DNA from: Pedosphaera sp.
Lineage (GTDB): Bacteria > Verrucomicrobiota > Verrucomicrobiia > Limisphaerales > SIBE01
Assembly: GCA_009695265.1 (NCBI GenBank)
Contig: SIBE01000003.1
Location: 1 to 48,626, forward strand
Length of the DNA: 48,626 nt
Direction: 5' to 3'
In this document: positions 34,475-42,738 of the stretch, piece by piece
Layout of the letters: each line of letters starts with the position of its first letter
Numbering within the stretch: the first letter of the stretch is position 1
Program-made: the position numbers and the translations under genes
The notes under the pieces: model-generated
Told to the model about the DNA's origin: nothing
The model's database searches: none
The model's input: the letters and a program-made list of their open reading frames with translations, nothing else

Positions 34475-35188
34475 ATGAACCGCGTTTTTCGAAAATATAA
34501 AGTCGGAGCCTTCACGCTCATCGAGCTCTTAGTCGTCATCGCCATCATTGCTATTCTGGCAGGAATGCTTCTGCCCGCGCTGGCTAAAGCTAAAGCCAAA
34601 GCCCAACGTATCAAATGCGTGAACAACCTTAAAAATGTCGGTCTGGCCTTCCGTATTTTTGCGACGGACAACGGCGACCGATTTCCCATGAGCATTTCGT
34701 TTACTGAAGGTGGTTCTTCAGAGTTTACGGTCGTAGCCGCTGCTCAGTCGAACTGGTTTCATTTTGCCGCAATGTCAAATGAGCTGAGCACTCCTAAGAT
34801 CATCGTTTGCCCGAGCGACGGTGCCAAGACAGAGGCGACGAACTGGACGACCCACATTGGTCTTCTCAAGAACAAGGCGACCAGTTTCTTCGTGGGTCTT
34901 GATGCGGACGAAACACGTCCTCAATCCGTTCTGTCGGGTGATCGGAACATGACCAATAACCTCCCTGTTCGCTCGGATATTGATAAATCTGAGATCATCA
35001 ACATCGGCACCAACCACACCGGCGCGCTCGGTGCTGGATGGACCAAAGACCTCCATCAGAATTCAGGCAACCTGGCTCTGGGTGATGGAAGCGTGCAGCA
35101 GCTCAGCACTGGTCGTCTTCGCGAGCAGTTGAAGAACACGGATAGCACTCTTAACCCGATTGCTTTTCCGGGCCAGTCTCCTAAGTAA
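34475..35188 (+). CDS. Type II secretion-type pseudopilin (prepilin N-terminal motif, H-X9-DG type)
   Basis: The protein has 237 residues. A short charged leader ([12 protein letters not shown]) precedes the prepilin peptidase site and hydrophobic helix [40 protein letters not shown] then gives the alpha-helical spine. The soluble part ends in [16 protein letters not shown], close to the DG-type motif of the H-X9-DG pseudopilin group that is expanded in Verrucomicrobiota and Planctomycetota. It is inserted in the inner membrane and assembled into pseudopili. Such genes occur in many copies per genome, and this one is not in a gsp cluster, so its role is uncertain. A strong terminator follows. 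Confidence 0.88.
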   Translation: MNRVFRKYKVGAFTLIELLVVIAIIAILAGMLLPALAKAKAKAQRIKCVNNLKNVGLAFRIFATDNGDRFPMSISFTEGGSSEFTVVAAAQSNWFHFAAMSNELSTPKIIVCPSDGAKTEATNWTTHIGLLKNKATSFFVGLDADETRPQSVLSGDRNMTNNLPVRSDIDKSEIINIGTNHTGALGAGWTKDLHQNSGNLALGDGSVQQLSTGRLREQLKNTDSTLNPIAFPGQSPK

Positions 35189-35219
35189 TCTAACTTTCCT
35201 TAAAAAAGAAATTAACCAA

Positions 35220-35249
35220 GGCATCCGAAAGGATGCCTTTTTTATTTTC
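35220..35249 (+). terminator. Rho-independent terminator after the pseudopilin gene
   Basis: A 7-bp stem GGCATCC / GGATGCC (35220-35226 and 35231-35237) with the stable GAAA tetraloop, then TTTTTTATTTT. The T-run overlaps the stop of the convergent epimerase gene at 35242. Confidence 0.88.
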
Positions 35250-36210
35250 CAGTCGCAGCGGCTGTCAGTTCGATAATCTGCCTGAGCTCTGTATTTGGCC
35301 GGAATTGAATTGTTCGGAAAAGTTTATCAACAATCGGTTTGCGCCGCAGCATGTCTTGAAAGCCGGCGGAGTAGGCTTCTCCGTAGGGAACGAGTGCGAG
35401 CGGTGAGTTAGATCCCAAGGTGCGAATGACTAGCTCGGCAAGCTCTCTGATGCTGATTTCGTCTGTTCCTCCGATATTGAAGACCTGACCTGGTGCAGTC
35501 GGACATTTTCGGAGGCGGACAAGCGCTTCGACGGTATCCTGCACATAACAAAAGCAGCGTGTTTGGCCCCCGTCTCCATAGACTCTCAGTGGAGCCCCTG
35601 TTTTGGCGGCTGCTATGAACCGCGGCAAGACCATTCCATAGCGGCCAGTTTGGCGCGGACCCACTGTGTTGAAGAGACGGGTGATGATGACGCTCAATCC
35701 TTTTTCTTTCGCATACGCCAGCGCAAGGAATTCATCCATCAGTTTCGAGCACGCATAACTCCACCGGCCTAAATGTGGCGGGCCAATGATCAGATCATCC
35801 TCCTCGTCGAATCCTGGCTTTTGACTTTTACCATAAACCTCGGAGGTGGAGGTCAATAATAAAGGGATTCCGCAGTCTCCGGCAGCCCGCAGAATCGCTT
35901 CGGTTTCGTGCAGATTGGTTTCGATCGTGCGAATGGGTGAATGAACCACCAGTTCGACTCCTACGGCGGCAGCGAGATGGTAAATGAAGTCCGCGTTGGC
36001 AGCTAGTTCGTGCAGTGGGGATTCCGAAACCTTGCCTTGAATCAGGTGCAGGTCAGGATGCGAGAGCACCGCCCGAAGGTTATCTAGGCTGCCAGTCGAA
36101 CAATCGTCGATGACTGTCACTGAGTTGCCGTCGGCTAGGAGCCGTTCCACCAGATGGGAGCCAATAAATCCAGCCCCTCCGGTGACTAAGATTCGCTGAG
36201 GATTCTTCAT
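35242..36210 (-). CDS. NAD-dependent nucleotide-sugar epimerase/dehydratase
   Basis: An extended short-chain dehydrogenase of 322 residues. The Rossmann motif ILVTGGAGFIGSHLVERLL is at about residues 7-25. LLTSTSEVYG and the catalytic pair YACSK (YxxxK) follow. YGDGGQTRCFCYVQDTVEAL and GQVFNIGGTDEISIRELAEL are typical for UDP-glucuronate decarboxylase and UDP-glucose epimerase types. Substrate identity cannot be settled; the sequence most resembles UDP-xylose synthase-like members. Its start overlaps the end of the amidase gene by 4 bases, so the two are co-transcribed and may serve envelope synthesis. Confidence 0.88.
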   Translation of the reverse strand: MKNPQRILVTGGAGFIGSHLVERLLADGNSVTVIDDCSTGSLDNLRAVLSHPDLHLIQGKVSESPLHELAANADFIYHLAAAVGVELVVHSPIRTIETNLHETEAILRAAGDCGIPLLLTSTSEVYGKSQKPGFDEEDDLIIGPPHLGRWSYACSKLMDEFLALAYAKEKGLSVIITRLFNTVGPRQTGRYGMVLPRFIAAAKTGAPLRVYGDGGQTRCFCYVQDTVEALVRLRKCPTAPGQVFNIGGTDEISIRELAELVIRTLGSNSPLALVPYGEAYSAGFQDMLRRKPIVDKLFRTIQFRPNTELRQIIELTAAATGK

Positions 36211-37328
36211 TCTGATAGCGCCGTGGCGACCGCTTGAGCAAGTTTCTGTCGGTAATCAGCATTGGTAATCAGTCGAGCTTCCTCTGAATTCGAAATGTAA
36301 CCGCCTTCCAGCAATACAGCCGGGCGCTTCTGGCCTTGCAGGACGGTCATAAAACGGGCTCGACGGAGGCCTCGATCCTTGCGCCCAGTGGACTGAAGCA
36401 AGGCTCTATGCAAGCGGATAGCATATTGGAGATTTTGGGCGTCGAACGTATTATTTGGAAAAACAAGAGCCGGATCATCTTCGTAATCACGCGTCAGATT
36501 AGACGGCATGCCCACCGGAGTTAGGCAATACGTTTCGACGCCTCCGTGGTCGAGCCGGGCCGATTGTGACTCGACGGAGTTAAAGTGAAGGCTGATGAAA
36601 AGATCGGCTTGAACTTTGTCAGCGAAGGCAACCCTGCTCGATAGCGAAAGGTCTATGTCTTTCGTCCGTGTGAGAAAAACCGTCCAGCCATTTGCCATTA
36701 AAAGCGGCTGAATCCGGAGCGCCCAATCCAAGGTATAATCTTTTTCGCACCTGCCATTGAGAACGCATTTGGCACCGGTATTCTTGCCGCCGTGCCCTGG
36801 ATCGATGACGACGACGCGGGTCGTCTTTTGAAGAGCGGCTGGCAACTTAGTCAGTGGTGCGAAATTCTTTGCGATGTCCAGGGCATTGACCACAGGTTGC
36901 CCGTTGGTGAACCGAGGTCCAAAACCTAGTCCGAGGCTCAATCCGTTCCAGTAAGCCACTCGACTCCCGATTACAAGGGTGACCACACTGGCGGGACTCT
37001 GCGATTCATAAGCAAGATGTGGATTACCCTTCACTTGGTGCGGTTTTTCGTAGCCGTTCGTTTGGCTCCAGGTTGCCCAGGACACCCATTCATCGCGGAT
37101 ACGATCAATGCGTGGCGTCACACTTGCGCTTGGAATCGCTGGACTCGGCGCGGTAGGAGGCGGTTCATTCGTTTCCGTTAACACATCCCGGCCTTTGGGT
37201 GCTGGTTCTGTGGAGAACGTTTGGATTTCGATGGGCGTGATCTTGGGCTTCGACTTGGGAGGAGTTGGGCAGCCTGTGAGCGCGAGGAGAGCGAGAAGCA
37301 AGGCAGCGGTTTTGCGGAGATTCAACAC
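36207..37328 (-). CDS. N-acetylmuramoyl-L-alanine amidase (Amidase_3) lipoprotein
   Basis: A zinc amidase that cuts the bond between MurNAc and the stem peptide. The frame is open further upstream, but the GTG at 37328 gives an N-terminus (LNLRKTAALLLALLALTGCP) that is a lipoprotein signal with Cys after TG. The longer form would overlap ubiX. A Pro-rich linker (PPTAPSPAIPSASVTPR) leads to the catalytic domain. VVVIDPGHGGKNTGA has the first zinc His, NGRCEKDYTLDW the Glu, DLFISLHFNS the second His and AVLLEGGYISN the catalytic Glu. The total is 373 residues. It is anchored to a membrane facing the periplasm and probably works in cell division or remodelling. A 4-base overlap with the epimerase gene. 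Confidence 0.87.
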   Translation of the reverse strand: MLNLRKTAALLLALLALTGCPTPPKSKPKITPIEIQTFSTEPAPKGRDVLTETNEPPPTAPSPAIPSASVTPRIDRIRDEWVSWATWSQTNGYEKPHQVKGNPHLAYESQSPASVVTLVIGSRVAYWNGLSLGLGFGPRFTNGQPVVNALDIAKNFAPLTKLPAALQKTTRVVVIDPGHGGKNTGAKCVLNGRCEKDYTLDWALRIQPLLMANGWTVFLTRTKDIDLSLSSRVAFADKVQADLFISLHFNSVESQSARLDHGGVETYCLTPVGMPSNLTRDYEDDPALVFPNNTFDAQNLQYAIRLHRALLQSTGRKDRGLRRARFMTVLQGQKRPAVLLEGGYISNSEEARLITNADYRQKLAQAVATALSE

Positions 37329-37479
37329 GACGACATTTTGCGTAACTCCTCGGATGACACAATGCAGAAATGGTTCAAACTGCCATTTCCTGGAGAGCGT
37401 GCAGTCCTGCGAACGATTTCCCGTGTGTGCTAGCTCAAAGGCTTGGACTCCGCCGTCAACTCCCACTAAGCTGACTTGG

Positions 37480-38037
37480 TTGAGAATCCTTGTCGCCATT
37501 ACTGGAGCCAGCGGCGCGCTTTATGCGCAACGTTTATTCGATAATCTCGATGCGCGTGAGCACGAGGTTCATCTCGTCATGAGCAGCTACGCGCGAGTTG
37601 TCATCGAAGAGGAACTTCCCCAAGGCCTTCGGTTGCCTGAAGGAGTGGCTACCCACGGTCTAAAGAGCATGAATGTGCCGTTCGCAAGCGGATCGAACCC
37701 TTTCGACGTCATGGTCGTTATTCCATGCACGATGGGAACCTTGGGACGAATCGCGCACGGCTTGAGCGAGGATGTGTTGCTTCGTGCTGCCGATGTCATT
37801 TTGAAGGAACGTAAGAAGTTGATTTTGGTGCCTCGGGAAACGCCATTTAATCTGGTGCATCTTAAAAACATGGAACTTCTGTTGCTTGCGGGAGCGATTA
37901 TCCTTCCGGCAAATCCTTGTTTCTATACTCATCCAAAGACGATTGAAGAGGTGGTGGACACCGTTGTCGCGAGAGTTCTCGACCACATGGGAGTGCCGCA
38001 GAGGCTCGTGGCGCGTTGGAGAGAGGAGAAGGGATAG
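37480..38037 (+). CDS. ubiX: UbiX-family flavin prenyltransferase (MqnM-type)
   Basis: Makes prenylated FMN for a UbiD-type decarboxylase. It has 185 residues from the TTG at 37480 (LRILVAITGASGALYAQRLF). The frame is open much further upstream but there it lies antisense to the amidase gene. The flavin-binding start VAITGASGALYAQ, VMVVIPCTMGTLGRIAHGLS, RKKLILVPRETPFNLVHLKN and the ending PANPCFYTHPKTIEEVVDTV match UbiX. In the futalosine route the UbiX homologue MqnM supports the MqnL decarboxylase, which is not seen here. MqnP, MqnE and MqnA follow in the same direction, so this gene very likely serves menaquinone synthesis. Confidence 0.9.
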   Translation: MRILVAITGASGALYAQRLFDNLDAREHEVHLVMSSYARVVIEEELPQGLRLPEGVATHGLKSMNVPFASGSNPFDVMVVIPCTMGTLGRIAHGLSEDVLLRAADVILKERKKLILVPRETPFNLVHLKNMELLLLAGAIILPANPCFYTHPKTIEEVVDTVVARVLDHMGVPQRLVARWREEKG

Positions 38038-38050
38038 GCCCGAGAAGACG

Positions 38051-38072
38051 GAAGATGGCGGATGGAAGATGG
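38051..38072 (+). repeat. Left imperfect inverted repeat of the S23-type gene unit
   Basis: The sequence GAAGATGGCGGATGGAAGAT (continuing GG) matches, in inverted orientation with one 6-base gap, the sequence at 38497-38526. Together they bracket the four-helix-bundle gene. Confidence 0.6.
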
Positions 38073-38092
38073 AACTGAAATCGAGAACCACT

Positions 38093-38476
38093 ATGATCAT
38101 CAGAAGCTTTCGCGATTTGAATGTCTATGAAATGGCCCGTGAGCATGCCCGGAAAATCTTCGAGATCAGCAAATCATTTCCCAAGGAGGAGCGGTATTCA
38201 TTCACCGATCAAATCCGTCGGTCATCAAGGGCAGTGACCGCCATGCTTGCCGAAGCATGGGCTCGCCGTCGTTACCGGGGAGCATTCGTCAACAAGATTG
38301 ACGAATCACTCGGTGAGGCAATGGAGACCCAAGCGTGGTTGGACCACTCCGTGGATTGCCATTACATCACATCGAGTCAGTTCCGCGAACTGGATGGTGG
38401 TTGGCAAAGCATCGGGGCCATGCTAAACCGAATGATCGAGCGCGCCGATGATTTTTGTAAGCCCCGACCCCGTTAA
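38093..38476 (+). CDS. Four-helix-bundle protein, S23 / 23S rRNA-intervening-sequence type
   Basis: The protein has 127 residues from the ATG at 38093. SFRDLNVYEMAREHARKIFE, FTDQIRRSSRAVTAMLAEAW, FVNKIDESLGEAMETQAWLD and QSIGAMLNRMIERADDF are the four helices typical of the S23 family (TIGR02436), small pentameric helical bundles. Members were first described as ORFs in intervening sequences of 23S rRNA genes, and relatives (Avd) work with diversity-generating retroelements. Here the gene sits between ubiX (55 bases) and mqnP (8 bases) and is bracketed by imperfect inverted repeats. It has no link to menaquinone chemistry, so it is probably an inserted passenger unit. Its function is unknown. 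Confidence 0.88.
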   Translation: MIIRSFRDLNVYEMAREHARKIFEISKSFPKEERYSFTDQIRRSSRAVTAMLAEAWARRRYRGAFVNKIDESLGEAMETQAWLDHSVDCHYITSSQFRELDGGWQSIGAMLNRMIERADDFCKPRPR

Positions 38477-38484
38477 GCGTACCC

Positions 38485-39408
38485 ATGCCACCACTGCCAT
38501 CCTCTGACGTCCATCCTCCATCCTCGCTTTTTTCTTTAATCGGTACCTGGGCTGATTTCGTCAAGCTCTCCCATACGGTTTTTGCGCTTCCATTCGCACT
38601 TGCCTCGATGGCCGTGGCCGCGCGCGAGAACCGTGGCTGGCCCGGTTGGCGGATATTCCTCCTAATTCTGGCCGCCACAGTGTGCGCGAGGACAAGTGGC
38701 ATGGCTTTCAACCGGATAGTTGATCGCAAGTTCGACGCCGCCAATCCTCGGACAGCGGCGCGCCATTTGCCGGCTGGGACCATTTCATTGAGCAGCGCCT
38801 TGGTGCTCTGTGTGCTGAGCGGTTTCGGGTTGCTCACGGCGAGTTATTTTATTAATCCCGTTTGCTTTTATCTTTCGCCGATAGCGTTGTTCATAGTCTT
38901 CTTTTACTCGCTGACCAAGCGCTTTACGGACTTCACTCACATCTATCTCGGAGTTGCATTGGCCTTGGCTCCTTTGGGAGCGTGGCTCGCGGTGAATGGA
39001 TCCTTGGCTTTTTCGCCATTTCTTTTGGCCCTAGCCGTGGTGTCTTGGCTGGTGGGGTTCGATATCATCTATGCAATTCAAGACTACGAATTCGATCGCC
39101 GACATGGCCTGCACTCATTGGTGGTTCGGTGGGGAGTGAAGAACGCTTTGAAATTTGCTTTTCTTTGCCACATCGCGATGTGGACACTCTTAGCCTTGTT
39201 CGGGTTGATTTCAAGATTTCGAGTGGCATACTCCGTCGGCTTGTTTATCATCCTAGGCAGTTTAATATTGGAGCATTGGCTGGCGCACAAACGAAATTTG
39301 AAGTGGATCAACACCGCTTTTTTTCGATTGAATGCGTTGATCAGCCTGATTTTCTTTATTGTCACGGTAACTGAGGTGGCATTCCCAGCGTTTAAACTAA
39401 TTCGATGA
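38485..39408 (+). CDS. mqnP: UbiA-family prenyltransferase, menaquinone (futalosine) type
   Basis: An integral membrane prenyltransferase of 307 residues with about eight hydrophobic segments. It transfers a polyprenyl chain to the naphthoate or related ring. The Mg-diphosphate motif 1 is NRIVDRKFDAANPRTAAR (ND-x-x-D-x-x-x-D pattern, here N-R-I-V-D-R-K-F-D), and motif 2 is YAIQDYEFDRRHGLHSL. Close relatives are the MqnP enzymes of the futalosine route. The first 18 residues (PPLPSSDVHPPSSLFS) are encoded by the right inverted repeat of the inserted S23-type unit. The original start may have been elsewhere; GTWADFVKLSHTVFALPFAL marks the true family start. mqnE overlaps by 4 bases. Confidence 0.88.
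   Translation: MPPLPSSDVHPPSSLFSLIGTWADFVKLSHTVFALPFALASMAVAARENRGWPGWRIFLLILAATVCARTSGMAFNRIVDRKFDAANPRTAARHLPAGTISLSSALVLCVLSGFGLLTASYFINPVCFYLSPIALFIVFFYSLTKRFTDFTHIYLGVALALAPLGAWLAVNGSLAFSPFLLALAVVSWLVGFDIIYAIQDYEFDRRHGLHSLVVRWGVKNALKFAFLCHIAMWTLLALFGLISRFRVAYSVGLFIILGSLILEHWLAHKRNLKWINTAFFRLNALISLIFFIVTVTEVAFPAFKLIR
38497..38526 (-). repeat. Right imperfect inverted repeat of the S23-type gene unit
   Basis: On the minus strand it reads CGAGGATGGAGGATGGACGT followed by CAGAGGATGG, similar to 38051-38072. It overlaps the first codons of the mqnP frame. Confidence 0.6.
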
Positions 39409-40574
39409 ACTTTTTGCTCGAACGGAGTGAGTTGCGGGACCTTTATGTCAAGGTGGCCGCGAACGAGCGTATTTCGGAGGCGGACGCCCTTCGCCTTTTT
39501 CAAAGCAAGGACCTAAATGCCTTAGGGGCTATTGCCGACTTCGTCTGCGAGCGAAAAAACGGGAATCGCGCGAGCTACATCCTCAACCGCTACATCAACT
39601 ACTCCAATTACTGCATCCTGAGCTGCCAGTTTTGTGCGTTCGCTCGCAAGAAGCGGGATGCCGATGGCTTCCAATTCACGATCGAAGAAATTGTGCAAAA
39701 GGCTCGCGAAGCTTTGTCGGTTCGCATTACCGAATTGCACATTGTGGGAGGATTACACCCCAACCTTCCGTTCGCCTATTACACCGAAATGTTGCGGGCG
39801 TTGAAGGCGCTTGATTCACGGCTCCAACTGAAGTGCTTTACCGCTATCGAGATCTTGCACTTGGCTTGGTTGGCTAAGAAATCGGTGAAGGATGCGCTTG
39901 TTGAACTCCGCGATGCAGGTCTCGATTCCTTGACCGGTGGTGGTGCTGAAATCTTTCGCAAGGAAGTCCGCTCCGCCATCGCGAAAGGGAAGGAGTCGGC
40001 TCAGGAATACCTCGATGTACACGGGACTTGGCATCGCTTGGGCGAGCGTAGCACCTGCACGATGCTTTACGGTCACATCGAATCTCTGGAAGATCGAGTC
40101 GATCACCTTCGGTATCTGCGCCAGCTCCAGGATGAAACCCACGGGTTCACAGGCTTCGTTCCTTTGCCCTACCAACCGGAAAACAATCGTATTCCGGTCA
40201 AAACTCCACCCACCGGATTTGATACGCTCCGCACTCTCGCTGTCAGCCGAATTTATTTGGATAACTTCGATCACATAACGGCGTACTGGGTTGGCATGGG
40301 ATTGAAGCTAGCTCAAGTGGCTCTCAGTTATGGGGCCGATGATCTGCACGGGACGATTCTCGAGGAGAATATTTTCCACATGGCTGGGGCCAAGTCGCCG
40401 CAGTTGCAAACCGAAGCTGAGATGATTAAAGCCATCCGCGAAGCTGGACGTGTCCCCGTCCAGCGCAATACTTTCTATGAGCCAATCAAGGAGTGGGACA
40501 CGATCGGAGCATTCGCGCCCGAAACGCCGATTGAAAAAGCCAAAGCATCAGAACAGAGTTTGGCCAGCGCCTAA
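39405..40574 (+). CDS. mqnE: Aminofutalosine synthase (radical SAM)
   Basis: A radical-SAM enzyme that joins the chorismate-derived 3-enolpyruvylbenzoate with S-adenosylmethionine to give aminofutalosine. The protein has 389 residues. The cluster motif YCILSCQFCAFARKK has C70, C74 and C77. ELHIVGGLHPNLPFAYY, LDSLTGGGAEIFRKEVR, CTMLYGHIESLEDRVDHLRY, LQDETHGFTGFVPLPYQPEN and VALSYGADDLHGTILEENIF are typical of MqnE. MqnC differs in the GHVET and GGGAEIL regions, so MqnE is preferred. It overlaps the mqnP end by 4 bases. Confidence 0.93.
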   Translation: MNFLLERSELRDLYVKVAANERISEADALRLFQSKDLNALGAIADFVCERKNGNRASYILNRYINYSNYCILSCQFCAFARKKRDADGFQFTIEEIVQKAREALSVRITELHIVGGLHPNLPFAYYTEMLRALKALDSRLQLKCFTAIEILHLAWLAKKSVKDALVELRDAGLDSLTGGGAEIFRKEVRSAIAKGKESAQEYLDVHGTWHRLGERSTCTMLYGHIESLEDRVDHLRYLRQLQDETHGFTGFVPLPYQPENNRIPVKTPPTGFDTLRTLAVSRIYLDNFDHITAYWVGMGLKLAQVALSYGADDLHGTILEENIFHMAGAKSPQLQTEAEMIKAIREAGRVPVQRNTFYEPIKEWDTIGAFAPETPIEKAKASEQSLASA

Positions 40575-40780
40575 TCCCGATGAGCTTTGAAGATGAGATC
40601 AGGACGGGACGAGTTTTCGTCCTTTGGCGAGGTGCCTATCCGGAGTGATCTGTAACGAAGGATTAACGAAGCCAGAGGGTCAAGGGACAATTGAATTCGT
40701 CTCATCATGAAAGCGATTTGGAACATGCTGGACCGGCCTCTCACCGCCGCACTCTGCGAGGTAGATAGCGAACGAAGGGA

Positions 40781-41665
40781 ATGATGAGCGACGAAATCCC
40801 GAAGCTGCGCATGGCCGCTCGCGAAACGGCGGAGGAATTGGCGCACCGCCACCAGCGGGAGCAACGAGCCGCGTCGCTTCAACGGGAGAGCGAACTAGGT
40901 GTTTCGCTGGCTCCGTTCCGTGTCGGATCTGTTCCGTATTTAAATGCCGTTCCCCTCACGCGCGGCCTCGAAGACCAGGTCATCTTCCTCCCGCCTTCCC
41001 AATTGGCTGCGAAATTGAGGGCTGGCGAGTTGGACGCGGCGTTGGTGAGCGTGACTGAGGTGCTCATGAACGACGGATACGATGTCTTGGACGGTGTTGC
41101 GGTGGCTTCTCTTGGTGAAGTCAAGAGCGTGTTCCTGGCCCATCGCATTCCTTTTTCTGAAATGAGAGAAGTTTTCTGCGACACGGCGTCGTTGACCAGT
41201 GTGACCTTGCTGCGTCTATTGCTGATGGAGCGGGGGTTGCAGCCCGAGTTCAAGCCGTTGCCGAGTTACGCCCTCGATACAATGCCAGATTGCGTGTTGT
41301 TGATAGGCGATCCCGCCCTTGATTTTCTGCGAGGCTCTCATACTCACGAGATTTGGGATCTTGGGGCTGCCTGGTTTGAGCTGACGCACTTGCCCTTCGT
41401 TTATGCAGTCTGGGCCTTGCGGAGAGGGGTGGAAAATGAGCGTTTGCGTCGCCAGCTCCGCGAAGCCAAAGAATTCGGGTTGGACACCCTCGACTATATC
41501 ATCGGGAGCCGAACCGACTATGACCACGCCTTCCGCAAAGATTATTTAGGCTGGCATATCCATTACCATCTCGGCGCGGATGAGAAATCCGGATTGGCCA
41601 AGTTCATGGAATTGTTGCGTCGGCATCGTTTGGGACCTGTGTACGAACCGAGGTTCGTCGCTTGA
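40781..41665 (+). CDS. mqnA: Chorismate dehydratase MqnA
   Basis: Converts chorismate to 3-[(1-carboxyvinyl)oxy]benzoate, the first step of the futalosine menaquinone route. The protein has 294 residues. The first 45 residues (a charged, helical tail) are not typical of the family, whose core begins at RVGSVPYLNAVPLTRGLE. LAAKLRAGELDAALVSVTEV, VLLIGDPALDFLRGSHTHEI, WFELTHLPFVYAVWALRR and the C-terminal helices fit. The start (ATGATG at 40781) has GAAGGGA just upstream. A 206-base gap separates it from mqnE. Neither MqnB nor MqnC and MqnD is visible in the window. Confidence 0.92.
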   Translation: MMSDEIPKLRMAARETAEELAHRHQREQRAASLQRESELGVSLAPFRVGSVPYLNAVPLTRGLEDQVIFLPPSQLAAKLRAGELDAALVSVTEVLMNDGYDVLDGVAVASLGEVKSVFLAHRIPFSEMREVFCDTASLTSVTLLRLLLMERGLQPEFKPLPSYALDTMPDCVLLIGDPALDFLRGSHTHEIWDLGAAWFELTHLPFVYAVWALRRGVENERLRRQLREAKEFGLDTLDYIIGSRTDYDHAFRKDYLGWHIHYHLGADEKSGLAKFMELLRRHRLGPVYEPRFVA

Positions 41666-41872
41666 TGGTTGTTCCGGCTAATCGGCAGCTCGGCTCCTTG
41701 GAGCCTTGCCGATTCAGGACAATCAATGATTCCAAGAGATAGGTTTCGAGCGGTGGATTTTCAACACGAGCGACAGAAATGAGCGAAAGAAATCTTGATT
41801 CTGTTGAAATTCAGTTTAAATGAATGTTATCCCGTTTAGGATCGTCCCTGGATTCTGACTAACTATTATATT

Positions 41873-42712
41873 ATGAAAAACCAAATTGCTCGATTCTTAT
41901 GCCAACTCGGTTTAGCTATCTTAATTCTCCTGCCCGCTGGATCTGCGTTGGCTGAGCCGAAGCGTCTGCTCGTTGTGACGACGACCGCTGGGTTCCCGCA
42001 CAGTTCGATTCCTACGGCTGAAAAAATTCTGGCGAAAGTTGGAGAAAAAAACGGCCTTTTCACGGTCGATTATGTGCGCAGTGGCCCCCGTCCGAAAGAT
42101 CAAGCTGAGGCAACTGCATGGATGGCGAAGATGACGAAGGACCTGGCTGAGAAGATGAACCTCGAGGCCCTCAAGCAATACGATGGAGTTATCTTCGCCA
42201 ACACCACCGGCATCCTGCCCTTACCCGACAAGCAAGGGTTTCTAAATTGGGTCAAGTCCGGCAAGGCCTTCGTTGGCATGCATTCGGCAAGCGATACATT
42301 TCACGCGCAAGAGGGAGTGGACCCGTACATCGAGATGCTTGGCGGCGAGTTCCGGACCCACCATGCGCAGGCCGGAGTTGAATGTCTGGTGCAGGATCCG
42401 AAACACCCCGCGACACGGCAGCTTGGCGAATCCTACTGCATCGCCAAGGAAGAGATATATCTGATGAAGAATTACGATTCCAGCAAAGTGCATGAGCTGC
42501 TGGTGCTGGATAAACACCCGAATCAAAAAAGCCTTTTCGGGCGATTCCCGATCGCTTGGTGCAAGAAATATGGTCAAGGGAATGTGTTTTACACTTCGCT
42601 AGGCCATAACGAAAGCGTCTGGGAAGACAGCACCTATCAGAAACATATCGAAGGCGGTATTAAGTGGGCGCTCGGCTTGGAGTCAGGCGACATCGCTCCT
42701 CAAGTCAAATGA
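41873..42712 (+). CDS. ThuA-domain exported protein
   Basis: The protein has 279 residues with a signal peptide (LGLAILILLPAGSALAEPKR). The ThuA fold (glutamine amidotransferase-like, without its catalytic triad) is recognised by KRLLVVTTTAGFPHSSIP, YDGVIFANTTGILPLPD, GKAFVGMHSASDTFH, LGGEFRTHHAQAGVECLVQD and KKYGQGNVFYTSLGHNESVW. In trehalose or sugar utilisation clusters ThuA proteins act on or bind sugar oxidation products. The next two genes (DUF1080 and Gfo/Idh) follow with overlapping stop/start codons, so the three form one operon. Confidence 0.92.
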   Translation: MKNQIARFLCQLGLAILILLPAGSALAEPKRLLVVTTTAGFPHSSIPTAEKILAKVGEKNGLFTVDYVRSGPRPKDQAEATAWMAKMTKDLAEKMNLEALKQYDGVIFANTTGILPLPDKQGFLNWVKSGKAFVGMHSASDTFHAQEGVDPYIEMLGGEFRTHHAQAGVECLVQDPKHPATRQLGESYCIAKEEIYLMKNYDSSKVHELLVLDKHPNQKSLFGRFPIAWCKKYGQGNVFYTSLGHNESVWEDSTYQKHIEGGIKWALGLESGDIAPQVK

Positions 42713-42738
42713 TTCAACCAGACCAACTCCTCAATCGA

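Noticed and set aside
37108-37479. N-terminal extension of ubiX by 124 codons
   Set aside because: That part is antisense to the amidase gene, and UbiX proteins start at the VAITGASGA strand.
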